From assembly GCF_002794255.1 (NCBI RefSeq), contig NZ_PGGW01000040.1:1-64000 (forward strand): a stretch of 64,000 bases of DNA. The letters are read 5' to 3'. Below are positions 52,133-60,529 of the stretch, in pieces (within the stretch, counting starts at the first letter, position 1; every line of letters starts with the position of its first letter). This DNA comes from Streptomyces carminius. Its GTDB lineage: Bacteria > Actinomycetota > Actinomycetes > Streptomycetales > Streptomycetaceae. The notes under the pieces are model-generated. The model was not told the DNA's origin, did not search any database, and was given only the letters and a program-made list of their open reading frames with translations. The translations under genes were made by a program, and so were the position numbers.

Positions 52133-52659
52133 CGTGCACCTTCCGGAAAGAGCTATGAGAATTTCAGTAGTGACGTAAGGCTGCGTGGACAGGACAGGCA
52201 AGGGCTGCGCGGAATCGGCCTCCCCCGCACGGCGATTGGGCCGCCCTACGGCAGTCGCGCGGCTAACCGCCCGCGGCCGGGAGCGACCATGCCCGGAGAC
52301 CTCTCACCTGTGTTCCCCCATGCCGAAGATCCCGGGGAGAAACGCGTGCGCCGGCGGCAGGCCCGCAGCGGCGGCCGGGCGGCCCGCCGTAACGGCCGCA
52401 TCGACTTCCTGCCTCGCGCGTATCGGTCCGGGCGGCGGCGACGGTGGCGGCCGCGTGGATTCCCGATCATTTCGTGTCTACACATGGGATTTAAGTTCTC
52501 GAACCCTAGGATCGGCGCGCAGAACAGGTCAAGTCTTCTACCACTTCCTTACCGTTCTGTTGTCGATTACCGTGAGTTACGAAACACGGGACGCGGGCCG
52601 CCCCTCGACGGACCTGTTCGGCGCCGCGCCGGGAACAGGGACAGGAGCAGGAATGGAGA
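52133..52659. other. Upstream region of the binding-protein gene
   Basis: More than 500 bp without a supportable gene. It contains a copy related to the 28-bp sub-repeat (about 52311-52338, TTCCCCCATGCCGAAG) and a less GC-rich patch at about 52450-52580 that probably holds the promoter. Confidence 0.45.
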
Positions 52660-52756
52660 CAGGACGGTGACGCCCTCGCACGGCGGCGCGGTCCGCGGGC
52701 GCTCCCGACAGGCGGCGTACCACCCCGGACACCGGATTACCGACCGGTAGCCCCCG
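52660..52756 (-). pseudogene. Remnant of the Cys-rich gene at 54.8 kb
   Basis: Aligns with 54835-54931. It begins CAGGACGGTGACGCCCTCGC and shares the end CGGTAGCCC; the minus strand encodes PPCEGVTVL as in the intact gene. The middle has diverged. It overlaps the last codons of the HxlR-type gene, so that gene's C-terminus may have been replaced by the insertion. Confidence 0.65.
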
Positions 52757-53393
52757 CCGCGGCCGGGGAGCGGAGCGCCCCGGCCAGCTCCCCCTCCCCC
52801 GTGACCTCGACCGCGCCCGCCGCCAGCGCCTCCGGGACGGTCAGACGCCCCTGCACGAGGGCGACGCAGGTGTCCGTCCGCATCACCAGGCGGACATCCG
52901 CCCGCTGCGCCGGGCCGTCCCCGTACGAGGGGCCGGCGGCCGTGAGGCGCAGGTGGAAGACGCCTTCGTCGACCTCGACCTCGGCCACCCCGCCGCGGGG
53001 GGCGGCGGCGTCGGCGAGGAGGCGCATCAGCGGAATGGCGAACCAGTGGGCCCGTACGGCGTCGGTGGGACCGCGTCCGGCCAGCTCGCCGGCGCCCCAG
53101 CCGGCCAGCGCGGCCAGCACCGGGGTCAGCTCGCGGCCGCGTTCGGTGAGCTCGTACACGGTGGACGCGCTCGGCGCCGGGAGGCGGCGGCGGGCGGCCA
53201 GACCGTCCTTCTCCATGTCCTTGAGCCGGGAGGCGAGGACGTCGGTGCTCACGCCGGGCAGGTCGGCGTGCAGGTCGGTGTAGCGGCGCGGGCCCGCCAG
53301 CAGCTCCCGCACGATCAGCAGGGTCCATCTGTCGCCCACCCGGTCCAGGGCCCGGGCGACGGCGCAGTACTGATCGTAGGTTCGGCGCGGCAT
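52737..53393 (-). CDS. HxlR-family transcriptional regulator with SCP2-like C-terminus
   Basis: 218 residues. A winged-helix HxlR domain (YDQYCAVARALDRVGDRWTLLIVRELLAGPRRYTDL, broken here by motif; VSTDVLASRLKDMEKDGL) is followed by a small lipid-binding-like domain (ADVRLVMRTDTCVALVQGRL, VTGEGELAGAL). The ATG at 53393 lacks a ribosome-binding site and has TACACT six bases before it, so it is likely leaderless. Palindromes at 53413-53449 overlap its promoter and that of the divergent aminotransferase gene, suggesting autoregulation. Confidence 0.88.
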   Translation of the reverse strand: MPRRTYDQYCAVARALDRVGDRWTLLIVRELLAGPRRYTDLHADLPGVSTDVLASRLKDMEKDGLAARRRLPAPSASTVYELTERGRELTPVLAALAGWGAGELAGRGPTDAVRAHWFAIPLMRLLADAAAPRGGVAEVEVDEGVFHLRLTAAGPSYGDGPAQRADVRLVMRTDTCVALVQGRLTVPEALAAGAVEVTGEGELAGALRSPAAAGATGR

Positions 53394-53412
53394 GCCGCCA
53401 GTGTAGGTGAGA

Positions 53413-53449
53413 GTTGGAAATTCCAACCGTAGACTTGGAAAAACCAAGT
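53413..53449. promoter_or_regulatory. Twin palindromic operators between the HxlR and aminotransferase genes
   Basis: GTTGGAAATTCCAAC (53413-53427) and ACTTGGAAAAACCAAGT (53433-53449) are both perfect inverted repeats built on TTGGAA/CCAA. Centres are 21 bp apart, two helical turns, so two dimers could bind on one face. The first covers the -35 region of the regulator gene. Confidence 0.7.
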
Positions 53450-53503
53450 AGGCTGCCGGGCACGGGTGAGAGCCGAGGCAGGACGAGGTCAGGAGCGCGT
53501 CGC

Positions 53504-54715
53504 ATGGAGTTCAGGCAGTCGAGCAAGCTGACGGGGGTCTGCTACGAGATCCGCGGCCCGGTCATCGAGCACGCCGACGCCCTGGAGGCCGCCGGGCACA
53601 GCGTGCTGCGGCTGAACACCGGCAACCCGGCGCTGTTCGGCTTCGACGCGCCCGAGGAGATCGTGCGGGAGGTGAGCCGCGGCCTGGCCGAGTCCCACGG
53701 CTACACCGACTCCCGCGGCATACTGCCGGCCCGGCGGGCGGTGGCCGGGTACTACCGGGAGCGCGGGCTGGCCGAGGTGGACGTGGCGGACGTCTACCTG
53801 GGCAACGGCGTCTCCGAACTGATCTCCATGGCGGTCCAGGCCTTCGTGGACGACGGCGACGAGGTGCTGATCCCCACCCCCGACTTCCCGCTGTGGACGG
53901 CGGTCACCACCCTGGCGGGCGGCAGGCCCGTGCACTACCTGTGCGACGAGGGCGCCGACTGGTTCCCCGACCTCGACGACCTCGCCGCGAAGATCACCGA
54001 CCGGACTCGGGCCCTGGTGATCATCAACCCCAACAACCCCACCGGGGCGGTCTATCCGCGCGAGATCCTGGAGGGCATGCTCGACCTCGCCCGCCGCCAC
54101 CACCTCATGGTGTTCGCGGACGAGATCTACGACCAGATCCTCTACGACGACCACGTCCACCACCTGGCCGCCGCCGTCGCCCCCGACGTGCTGTGCCTGA
54201 CGTTCAGCGGTCTGTCCAAGGCCTACCGGGTCGCCGGGTACCGCGCGGGGTGGATGGTGGTCTCCGGCCCGAAGCACCACGCCGCCGACTTCCTCGAAGG
54301 ACTGCGCATGCTCGCCTCGATGCGGCTGTGCGCCAACGCCCCGGGGCAGTACGCCGTCCGGGCCGCCCTCGCCGGTCCCCGGAGCGTCCGGGAGCTGGTG
54401 CTGCCCGGCGGGCGGCTGCGGGAGCAGCGCGACCGGGCCTGGGAGAAGCTCAACGAGATCCCCGGCGTCTCCTGCGTCAAGCCCAAGGGTGCGCTCTACG
54501 CCTTCCCCCGGCTGGACCCGGCCGTGCACCGCATCCACGACGACGAGAAGTTCGTCCTCGACCTGCTGCTGCGCGAGAAGATCCAGGTGGTGCAGGGCAC
54601 CGGCTTCAACTGGCCCCGCCCCGACCACTTCCGCATCCTCACCCTGCCGGCCGCCGACGACCTCGACGCGGCCATCAGCCGCATCGGCCGCTTCCTCACC
54701 GGCTACCGGCAGTGA
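53504..54715 (+). CDS. PLP-dependent aminotransferase (AlaA-like, fold type I)
   Basis: 403 residues. The PLP lysine is in FSGLSKAYRVAGYRAGW (about residue 240), with NPNNPTGAVYPREIL, FADEIYDQILYDDH and FRILTLP (carboxylate-binding Arg). It starts EFRQSSKLTGVCYEIRGPV, the typical beginning of alanine/valine-type aminotransferases that make alanine from pyruvate. AGGAG precedes the ATG at 53504. It shares its control region with the HxlR gene. Confidence 0.92.
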   Translation: MEFRQSSKLTGVCYEIRGPVIEHADALEAAGHSVLRLNTGNPALFGFDAPEEIVREVSRGLAESHGYTDSRGILPARRAVAGYYRERGLAEVDVADVYLGNGVSELISMAVQAFVDDGDEVLIPTPDFPLWTAVTTLAGGRPVHYLCDEGADWFPDLDDLAAKITDRTRALVIINPNNPTGAVYPREILEGMLDLARRHHLMVFADEIYDQILYDDHVHHLAAAVAPDVLCLTFSGLSKAYRVAGYRAGWMVVSGPKHHAADFLEGLRMLASMRLCANAPGQYAVRAALAGPRSVRELVLPGGRLREQRDRAWEKLNEIPGVSCVKPKGALYAFPRLDPAVHRIHDDEKFVLDLLLREKIQVVQGTGFNWPRPDHFRILTLPAADDLDAAISRIGRFLTGYRQ

Positions 54716-54738
54716 CCCCCGGCGCCCCCGGTGTCCGC

Positions 54739-54779
54739 GTCCGTGCCGCCCGCCGGGGAGCCCGGCGGGCGGCACGGAC
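54739..54779. terminator. Terminator after the aminotransferase gene
   Basis: GTCCGTGCCGCCCGCCGGG (54739-54757) and its exact complement (54761-54779) with a 3-nt loop, 23 bases past the stop. It also faces the convergent Cys-rich gene. Confidence 0.85.
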
Positions 54780-54789
54780 ACCGCTCACG

Positions 54790-55122
54790 TCACCCCGGCG
54801 GGACGGGCACCGGGTGACAGGGGCAGGTGCAGCGCAGGACGGTGACGCCCTCGCACGGCGGTACGGCCTCCGCGTCCTCCCGGCACGTGGCGTGCTGCCC
54901 CAGGCGGCAGGCCACCGAGCGGTAGCCCTTCTCCGCCGCCAGGGCCCGCAACTCCTCGGCGATCCAGCTCGGCGCCCCCGGCCGGGTGGCGAACCAGCGG
55001 GCGTGCGCCGGGCAGGCGTACAGCAGCCCGCCCGGACCGGAACCGCTCTCGATCACCTCCACCAGGACCGGCCGGTCCGTCAGCCGCCCACACCGGCAGC
55101 AGTGCAGCAGCCGCCCGCTCAC
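54790..55122 (-). CDS. Cys-rich small protein
   Basis: 110 residues from the GTG at 55122, which overlaps the stop of the upstream gene (GTGA). There are 10 Cys, arranged as HCCRCGRLTDRP, YACPAHARWF, CRLGQHATC and VLRCTCPCHP; two zinc sites are plausible. The ending PPCEGVTVLRCTCPCHP is a form widespread in Streptomyces proteins of unknown role. A degenerate partial copy lies at 52660-52756. Confidence 0.7.
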   Translation of the reverse strand: MSGRLLHCCRCGRLTDRPVLVEVIESGSGPGGLLYACPAHARWFATRPGAPSWIAEELRALAAEKGYRSVACRLGQHATCREDAEAVPPCEGVTVLRCTCPCHPVPVPPG

Positions 55123-55568
55123 CGGGCCGCCGCCCCCACCCGCACCCCGTGGATCACCGGCGGGCCGACGTCGATCCCGTCCAGTGCCAGAGCCAGCGCC
55201 CGGCGCCGCTCGCCCTGCTCGTGCGCGACGACATACGGTCGCACCAGCGGCGTGGGATCCCAGTAGGGCGGCTCGTCCCGCAGCCACCCTCCCCACCGCC
55301 GCACCGGAAACGGCAGCGCGGCACCGGTCAGGAAGATCCGCATCCCCGCCCGCCGCCTCGCCCGGCTCACCCCCCACAACACCCACGGCGCACCCGCCGA
55401 CCCCGATTCCGGCCACGCCACCGGACGCGACATCGGCGCCGGGCGGGCCGCCCCCACCCCGGCCGCACACGACGGCACACCGCCCCCACCGGCCCGGTGC
55501 CGCCCACCGCCCGGCGGCCACACCACAGCCCTGACCCACCCGAGACAGCAACGGATAAGCTCACCCAC
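55119..55568 (-). CDS. Hypothetical protein (Streptomyces conserved type)
   Basis: 149 residues. It has a hydrophobic start (MGELIRCCLGWVRAVVWPPG), a Pro/Arg-rich middle, and the end TPLVRPYVVAHEQGERRRALALALDGIDVGPPVIHGVRV. This form with the terminal LVRPYV...ALALDGIDxGPxVIHG is common in Streptomyces beside GntR regulators and Cys-rich proteins. No function is known. It is divergent from the GntR gene by about 150 bp. Confidence 0.7.
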   Translation of the reverse strand: MGELIRCCLGWVRAVVWPPGGGRHRAGGGGVPSCAAGVGAARPAPMSRPVAWPESGSAGAPWVLWGVSRARRRAGMRIFLTGAALPFPVRRWGGWLRDEPPYWDPTPLVRPYVVAHEQGERRRALALALDGIDVGPPVIHGVRVGAAAR

Positions 55569-55717
55569 GTCGACGCTCCTTCACAGCGTTGGCCACGCCC
55601 CCGGGCCGGGCGCCACCGGCCGCGGGGGTCCTGTACTGACACACTCTATAAGCCATACAGAGCTATACATAGCTATCTAGTCGTTTATGCAGGTCATGGC
55701 TGCTTTACGTTGCCCAT

Positions 55718-56008
55718 GTGAGTGAACACGGCCAGGTACCCGACTTCGACCCGCAGGGGCCGCAACTCGTCTACGTCGCCCTGGCGGACCACATCACGGC
55801 ACGTGTCGCAGCCGGTGAGCTGCGGCCCGGCGCCCGACTGCCCGCCGAACGCACCCTCGCCGAGGAGTACGGGGTCGCCTACATGACGGTCCGGCGCGCT
55901 ACCGCGCTTCTGCGCGAGCGGGGACTGATCGTCACCGTGCACGGCAAGGGCACGTTCGTGGTCGAGCAGCCGCCGGCGGCGGACGGCTCCGGCGGCGACC
56001 GGGAGTGA
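55718..56008 (+). CDS. GntR-family short regulator
   Basis: 96 residues, essentially only the winged HTH: YVALADHITARVAAGELRPGARLPAERTLAEEYGVAYMTVRRATALLRERGLI (quoted in full only by key blocks LADHI, LPAERTLAEEYGV, MTVRRA). No ligand-binding domain follows. The GTG at 55718 has TACGTT six bases before it, suggesting a leaderless transcript. The upstream AT-rich stretch (55640-55690) has AGCTAT repeats that may be its operator. It may control the divergent pair of hypothetical genes. Confidence 0.85.
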   Translation: MSEHGQVPDFDPQGPQLVYVALADHITARVAAGELRPGARLPAERTLAEEYGVAYMTVRRATALLRERGLIVTVHGKGTFVVEQPPAADGSGGDRE

Positions 56009-56057
56009 CCGGGCGCCGCCGCGCCCTCCCCTCCCCCGGCGTGCCACCATCGCTCCC

Positions 56058-56555
56058 GTGCTCGACATCGGCTACGCCCTCTCGACCCGCTTCCCCGACC
56101 CCCCGCAGACCGACTACCGCACCGCGGACGTACGGGCGCTGCGGTACGACCTGTTCTGCGGCGACGTCTACCTCGCGGACACCGACACCGACCGGGAGCT
56201 GTCCACCGCCCGGGGGACGGTGCCGGTGCTCGACTTCGCCTGGGCGCTGTGCGACATCGCCGAGCGCCTCGACCGCGACCCGCTCGGCAGCCGTGCCTCC
56301 CGTCCCCAGCACGCCGAGCTGGACTTCGTGGAGTCGGCCGACAACCTGCGCTTCACCCGCCGCTTCGGCTGGGTGGACATCACCGCCGACTGGCTGTCCG
56401 CCGACGAGCCGCCGCTGACGGTCAACCACGGCGCGCTGCGCCGTGAGGCCCGCGACTTCCTGCACGACCTGCTCGCCGACCTCGCCGACCTGCACGAGGA
56501 GCTGGCCGACAACCCCGTGGTCTGGGACCTCCAGGCCCGCTTTCCCCGGGTGTGA
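56058..56555 (+). CDS. Hypothetical protein
   Basis: 165 residues, acidic, no membrane segment. Notable stretches are MLDIGYALSTRFPDPPQTDYRTADVRALRYDLFCGDVYL, RGTVPVLDFAWALCDIAERL and RREARDFLHDLLADLADLHEEL. Similar proteins are scattered in Streptomyces genomes without known function. The GTG at 56058 is 50 bp after the GntR stop and may belong to the same transcript. Confidence 0.65.
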   Translation: MLDIGYALSTRFPDPPQTDYRTADVRALRYDLFCGDVYLADTDTDRELSTARGTVPVLDFAWALCDIAERLDRDPLGSRASRPQHAELDFVESADNLRFTRRFGWVDITADWLSADEPPLTVNHGALRREARDFLHDLLADLADLHEELADNPVVWDLQARFPRV

Positions 56556-56673
56556 ACCGCCGTCCCGCGCGGGCGCGACTCATGGGGCAGGTCCCTCGGC
56601 ACGCCGAGATTCCGCCCGGGGTTGTCGACGATGCGAGAGCGAAGCTTGTGTGCCTGCCGGAGGGGTGGACGAA

Positions 56674-56967
56674 GTGACTCGCACGACATACGAGACCGTC
56701 GCCAAGCGCTGGAAGCACGGCTGGGAACTCCACATCGACGGCATTGGCGTCACCCAGTCCAGGACACTTCTCGACGCCGAGACCATGGTCCGCGATTACC
56801 TCGCCATGCTCCTCGACATCTCAGAAGACTCCTTCGACGTCAGGATCACACCGGAGATCGGGATCGGAGCGGAGGGTGAAGTCCTCGAACTGCGCCACGC
56901 CGACCAGGAACCGGGGGCGGCGAGGAAACGTGCCGTTGAGCAGCGCCGGGGACCTGCATCACGCTGA
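56674..56967 (+). CDS. HicB-like antitoxin, C-terminally truncated
   Basis: 97 residues. The HicB-type domain is clear: ETVAKRWKHGWELHIDGIGVTQSRTLLDAETMVRDYLAM, then SEDSFDVRITPEIG. Streptomyces members normally continue for another 30-40 residues into a small HTH; here the frame ends soon after RHADQEPGAARKRAV, and the following DNA looks disordered. GGAGG lies 11-15 bases ahead of the GTG at 56674 (56665 is an alternative). No HicA toxin is adjacent. Confidence 0.6.
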   Translation: MTRTTYETVAKRWKHGWELHIDGIGVTQSRTLLDAETMVRDYLAMLLDISEDSFDVRITPEIGIGAEGEVLELRHADQEPGAARKRAVEQRRGPASR

Positions 56968-57009
56968 TCAAGAGGGCCGGCAGCCCGCCGAGTGTGGTGG
57001 CGAGCAGCC

Positions 57010-57420
57010 TCAGAAGACATCCCGGACGCTGTGCTCGTCCAGGTCGGCCGTGTGCCGCGCGACGACACGGTAGTCGGCGTCGTCATGGAGGACGGTCAAC
57101 CCGTGGTGAGCGGCCGTGGCGGCGATGACCAGATCCACCGCCGAGGCGCTGCGGTGTTCACCGGCTCGGGCCATGCGGTGTTGCACGGCGCCGATCCAGC
57201 GTCCTGCGTTCTTCGGCACCGACACATCGGGATAGATGTCCGCGAACATCTCCGCGATCTCGTCGTACTCGCGCCGGTTCCGGGCGCTGTACAGGAACTC
57301 CGCGCGCTGCGGATAACAGGAGGCGATACTCCCGGCATTGATCGCGTCGTACCACGACGACTTCAGTTTGGGTTCGTTGAGCAACCGGACGAGACCGGAC
57401 GTGTCGAGCAGGTAGATCAC
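57010..57420 (-). CDS. vapC: PIN-domain toxin VapC
   Basis: 136 residues. The PIN acid residues are in IYLLDTSGLVRLL (Asp 6), the Glu of PQRAEFLYSAR, and the Asp pair in SAVDLVIAATAAHHG and LHDDADY. VapC toxins cut RNA, often initiator tRNA or rRNA. The GTG at 57420 overlaps the end of the antitoxin gene by four bases (GTGA). Confidence 0.88.
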   Translation of the reverse strand: MIYLLDTSGLVRLLNEPKLKSSWYDAINAGSIASCYPQRAEFLYSARNRREYDEIAEMFADIYPDVSVPKNAGRWIGAVQHRMARAGEHRSASAVDLVIAATAAHHGLTVLHDDADYRVVARHTADLDEHSVRDVF

Positions 57421-57638
57421 CGGTTGCGCTTCTCCGCTTCGTGCAGACGCTCGGCGTCCTCGACGGCTCCCCACTCGCGTGCGCGCTCGAAGTGCCGATT
57501 GATACGCGCGGCGCGCTCCTGCTGCTCGGCATAGAAGTTGAGAGCCAGATTGACCGCCTCCTTCTTGGTCCTCACCTTGGCCAGGGCCATGGCGCGTTCC
57601 AGAGCGTCGTCATCGAGATCGATCTGGGTCACGGACAT
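57417..57638 (-). CDS. vapB: VapB-family antitoxin
   Basis: 73 residues: MSVTQIDLDDDALERAMALAKVRTKKEAVNLALNFYAEQ is the ribbon-helix-helix DNA-binding part, and the acidic/basic tail (REWGAVEDAERLHEAEK) wraps the toxin. GGAGG lies just before the ATG at 57638; an ATG at 57650 lies inside the operator. It neutralises VapC and represses its own promoter through the inverted repeat upstream. Confidence 0.88.
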   Translation of the reverse strand: MSVTQIDLDDDALERAMALAKVRTKKEAVNLALNFYAEQQERAARINRHFERAREWGAVEDAERLHEAEKRNR

Positions 57639-57648
57639 GAGAGCCTCC

Positions 57649-57694
57649 ATGGATGTTGGTGATACACATAGAAGGATACGCCACCAACATCCAT
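57649..57694. promoter_or_regulatory. VapBC operator: 13-bp inverted repeat
   Basis: ATGGATGTTGGTG (57649-57661) and CACCAACATCCAT (57682-57694), perfect arms with a 20-bp spacer, directly ahead of the vapB ribosome-binding site. Confidence 0.75.
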
Positions 57695-57787
57695 ACTGGG
57701 CCTCTACTGCAGAACGCAAGGGGCCCGGCACCGGACGTCACCGGCGCCGGGCCCGAGCGGGAACCGGGGCCCGGCGCGCGGTCGTCG

Positions 57788-58042
57788 TCAGCCGGCCTTG
57801 CGGCGGAAGTTCCGCTTCCGGCCGGCCTCGCGGCGCGCTCCGCCCGCCTTCGAGCGGCTCTCCTCGTGCGACCGGCGCTCCTGGCCGGTCTGCTTCTTGC
57901 GCTCCAGCGCCTCCCTGAACTTCCGCTTGACCTCGTTCTCGGTGTCGTCCGCGTTCTGGTTCTCGGTCCCGCTCCCGGTCTCGGTCTCGGTTTCGGGATC
58001 GGCCTGGGTGTCGGCCTGACGATCGGCCTGGTTCTCCGGCAT
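57788..58042 (-). CDS. DUF5302-type small charged protein
   Basis: 84 residues, highly polar. An acidic Thr/Glu N-terminus (ADTQADPETETETGSGTENQ) precedes VKRKFREALERKKQTGQER and a basic end (AGRKRNFRRKAG). The KRKFREALERK core is the DUF5302 signature as I remember it. It is probably unstructured and nucleic-acid-binding. Function unknown. Confidence 0.7.
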   Translation of the reverse strand: MPENQADRQADTQADPETETETGSGTENQNADDTENEVKRKFREALERKKQTGQERRSHEESRSKAGGARREAGRKRNFRRKAG

Positions 58043-58198
58043 GTGGACCTCTCAAGGGCGAAGGACTGCAGCGGTCAGCCTCACACAGGGAAGGCCGTCC
58101 CGCGAGGCCATTCCGGCCGCCGCACATCCCCGCGCTCCCGTGCGCCCCGGAATCCGGTGGTGGCCGGGCGGCCGACGGCAGGAGGGGCGGGTGGCGGC

Positions 58199-59572
58199 TC
58201 AGCCCACCGAGGGACCCGTCCAGCCCGCCGGTACGTGCCCCAGCCGCACCCGCTGCGGGTGGTCGCCCACGGGCACCGAGACCACCTTGCGGCCGGTGGC
58301 GAAGTCGATGGCGGTGACCTTGTCGGAGCCGCTCTCGGAGACCACGCAGTGCTTCCCGTCGCCGCTCACCGTCGCCCAGTACGGCTTGGCGACCGGCACC
58401 AGCGGGCCCTCCCGCAGCGTGGCGCGGTCGACGACGGTGGCGTAGTCGTCCATCGTCCCGGCGACGCACAGCCTCGTGCCCTCCGGGTTCATCGACATGC
58501 CGTGGTGGCGGGAGTCGTTGACCCAGGTGGTGCGGTCCTCGTCGGTGTCCGGGTTCTTCGGGAGCTCCTTGAGACGGGTGATCCGGTCCGCGGCCATGTC
58601 GTACTCCAGGAAGCCGTTGAAGAACGACACCTGGAAGTACAGCCTCGACTCGTCGGGCGTGAAGACCACGGGCCGCACCGCGTCGGAGAGGTCCTTGCGG
58701 CCGAAGGCGTCCAGCCGCTCCCGCATGTCGACGACCCGCACCTGCCCGAAGGTGCGCGCGTCGACGACGGTGATGCGCCGGTCGCCCTTGGTCCAGTCGA
58801 GCCAGGGCGCGTCGAGGACGTTGTTGACCTCGCCGATCGACATGTTCCACAGGTACCGGCCGCCGTCGGTGAAGACGTTCTCGTGCGGCTTGTCGCCCGT
58901 CGTGAACGAGCCGACCTCCTTCCCCGTGACGATGTCCAGGACGTGCACGGTGTTGGAGGTCGAGGCCGACACCGCGACGCGCCCGCCGTCCGGGGAGACC
59001 GCCATGTGGTCGGCGCGGAAGCCCGAGACGGGGAAACGCCAGTTGATCTCCCCGGTCGCCAGGTCGATGGAGACCACGTCCGCGAAGCTCGGTCGGGAGA
59101 CGACGACGGCCGAGCCGTCGGGGGTGGAGTACATGTCGTCGACGTACTGATCGTGTCCCTCGCCGACGGTCGCGCGGATGCCCAGGAAGAAGGCGAGCCG
59201 CACCGGGTTGAGGTGGATCTCCCGCAGCCGCTGCTTCCGGTCGGGGACGACGTCGAGGCGGCCGATCCGCGCGTGGTCGCCGGTGGCGGCGAGGACGTCG
59301 GCGGTGCCGTCCCAGTTGTTGCCGACGAACAGCACTTCCCGCAGGCCGTCCGTGCTCCCGGTCTGTGCGCTTCCGGTCTGTGTGCTCCTGGCACTTCCGG
59401 CGCTTCCGGTGTCCGCGGGCGCCGGCGCCGGCGCCGCCGCCGCGGGGGTGACGGCCGTGGCCGCCATGGCCGTCAGTGCCAGGGCGGCGCAGCCTGCGAG
59501 CGCGGCGGAACGGCGGCGGCGCGGGGCGGGTCGGTGGGAGACGGTGCGGTGGGCTGGCGTCGCTGTCGGCAT
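58199..59572 (-). CDS. Secreted YVTN-type beta-propeller protein
   Basis: 457 residues from the ATG at 59572 (GGGAG upstream). A Sec or Tat-like signal with RRRR followed by SAALAGCAALALTAMAATAV and AAA cleavage region, a TGS-repeat linker, then propeller blades with the usual pattern (MAVSPDGGRVAVSAST; VHVLDIVTGKEVGSFTTG; MSMNPEGTRLCVAG; VSGDGKHCVVSESGSDKVTAIDFATGRKV). Such proteins often bind surfaces or cofactors outside the cell. No partner gene is adjacent. Confidence 0.82.
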   Translation of the reverse strand: MPTATPAHRTVSHRPAPRRRRSAALAGCAALALTAMAATAVTPAAAAPAPAPADTGSAGSARSTQTGSAQTGSTDGLREVLFVGNNWDGTADVLAATGDHARIGRLDVVPDRKQRLREIHLNPVRLAFFLGIRATVGEGHDQYVDDMYSTPDGSAVVVSRPSFADVVSIDLATGEINWRFPVSGFRADHMAVSPDGGRVAVSASTSNTVHVLDIVTGKEVGSFTTGDKPHENVFTDGGRYLWNMSIGEVNNVLDAPWLDWTKGDRRITVVDARTFGQVRVVDMRERLDAFGRKDLSDAVRPVVFTPDESRLYFQVSFFNGFLEYDMAADRITRLKELPKNPDTDEDRTTWVNDSRHHGMSMNPEGTRLCVAGTMDDYATVVDRATLREGPLVPVAKPYWATVSGDGKHCVVSESGSDKVTAIDFATGRKVVSVPVGDHPQRVRLGHVPAGWTGPSVG

Positions 59573-60333
59573 GGCGCGCTCCCGGAGTCTGACCGACGGG
59601 TAACTTACCGTCGGTAACGTAGCGCTCATACGTGCGGCCGACCAGAGGCCCGGCAACAGAGGAACCGCGGCGCGGACACCCCCGGACGACTTCCCGACGG
59701 AGGGGATTCCGGCCCCGAACCCCCTTCGGCCTTCCAGACGGAAAAGAGGCACGAGGACACCCTCGCGAAGTCATAAACCAGAGAGCGAAGACCGCCTCCC
59801 ATTACAAGCGAACATTGAGAGCGCTTTCATCGAAGCGCCGCACTCACCCGTCCATTATTTGCGATAGAAATCAAGACATAAAACCCGGCACAGGACCCCT
59901 CCGGAGCCGGGAGACAAGAGGGGAATCACCCTCCGATAATTTTCGCCCACCTTCCGGAAGGCGACCGCGCCCCGGCCTCGGCGACGGCCGGAGACAGGCC
60001 GGTCGTGACTCCACGACCACGGACCGTACCCTTGTCCGGGTCCCACAGCGGAGTCCTCCGAACACTGGCGGGGAAGGGCATACGGCAGGCGCATCCGGCC
60101 ACCGGAGGCCAGCCGCCGTGACGGCCGGAACACCGGACACTGCGGAAGGTGATGCCTCGACACCCCCGCATTCGCCTTCCCGGGGCGAGTGAATGAGCGA
60201 AACTTTCGCGCCCGAGCCGCTCAACCGAGCACGCCGGTCGTGATCCACCGGCAAGAAGGTCCCACATTCCCCGCTCAAAGGGTTTTGGGAGGACTCCACA
60301 GAGTGACCGCCCCCTCACCCTCTCCAGCGGTGT
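59573..60333. other. Long non-coding stretch, first part
   Basis: The divergent region between the propeller gene and the Crp-family gene is about 1.45 kb. This part is less GC-rich in patches (59800-59940) and contains no ORF with family resemblance. It may contain promoters or an eroded gene. Confidence 0.45.
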
Positions 60334-60424
60334 TAGTTTGCTCTTCGGTCTGAGCCTTGACGGGTCCGGACCTGTTCGGCCGGAGGATCCGCGGGGTGGT
60401 GCCCCGGATCCTCCGGCCTTTTCC
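60334..60424 (+). ncRNA. Candidate small RNA or attenuator ending in an intrinsic terminator
   Basis: GGCCGGAGGATCCG (60378-60391) and CGGATCCTCCGGCC (60405-60418) form a perfect 14-bp stem, and TTTTCC follows, a true U-tract rare in this genome. A smaller palindrome GGTCCGGACC precedes it. No plus-strand gene lies within 2.5 kb upstream, so the terminator must end a short independent transcript. The 5' end is a guess at a TAGTTT -10-like hexamer (60334-60339). Confidence 0.45.
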
Positions 60425-60529
60425 GTGCATCGCGGGGAGGCTCTCGGCTGTCGCTCAGATGAACAGACCGAGGCGGCCGCACCCACCTCTGGGCACTCCG
60501 GAGAAAAACGCCGGTCCACCGCACCCTGA

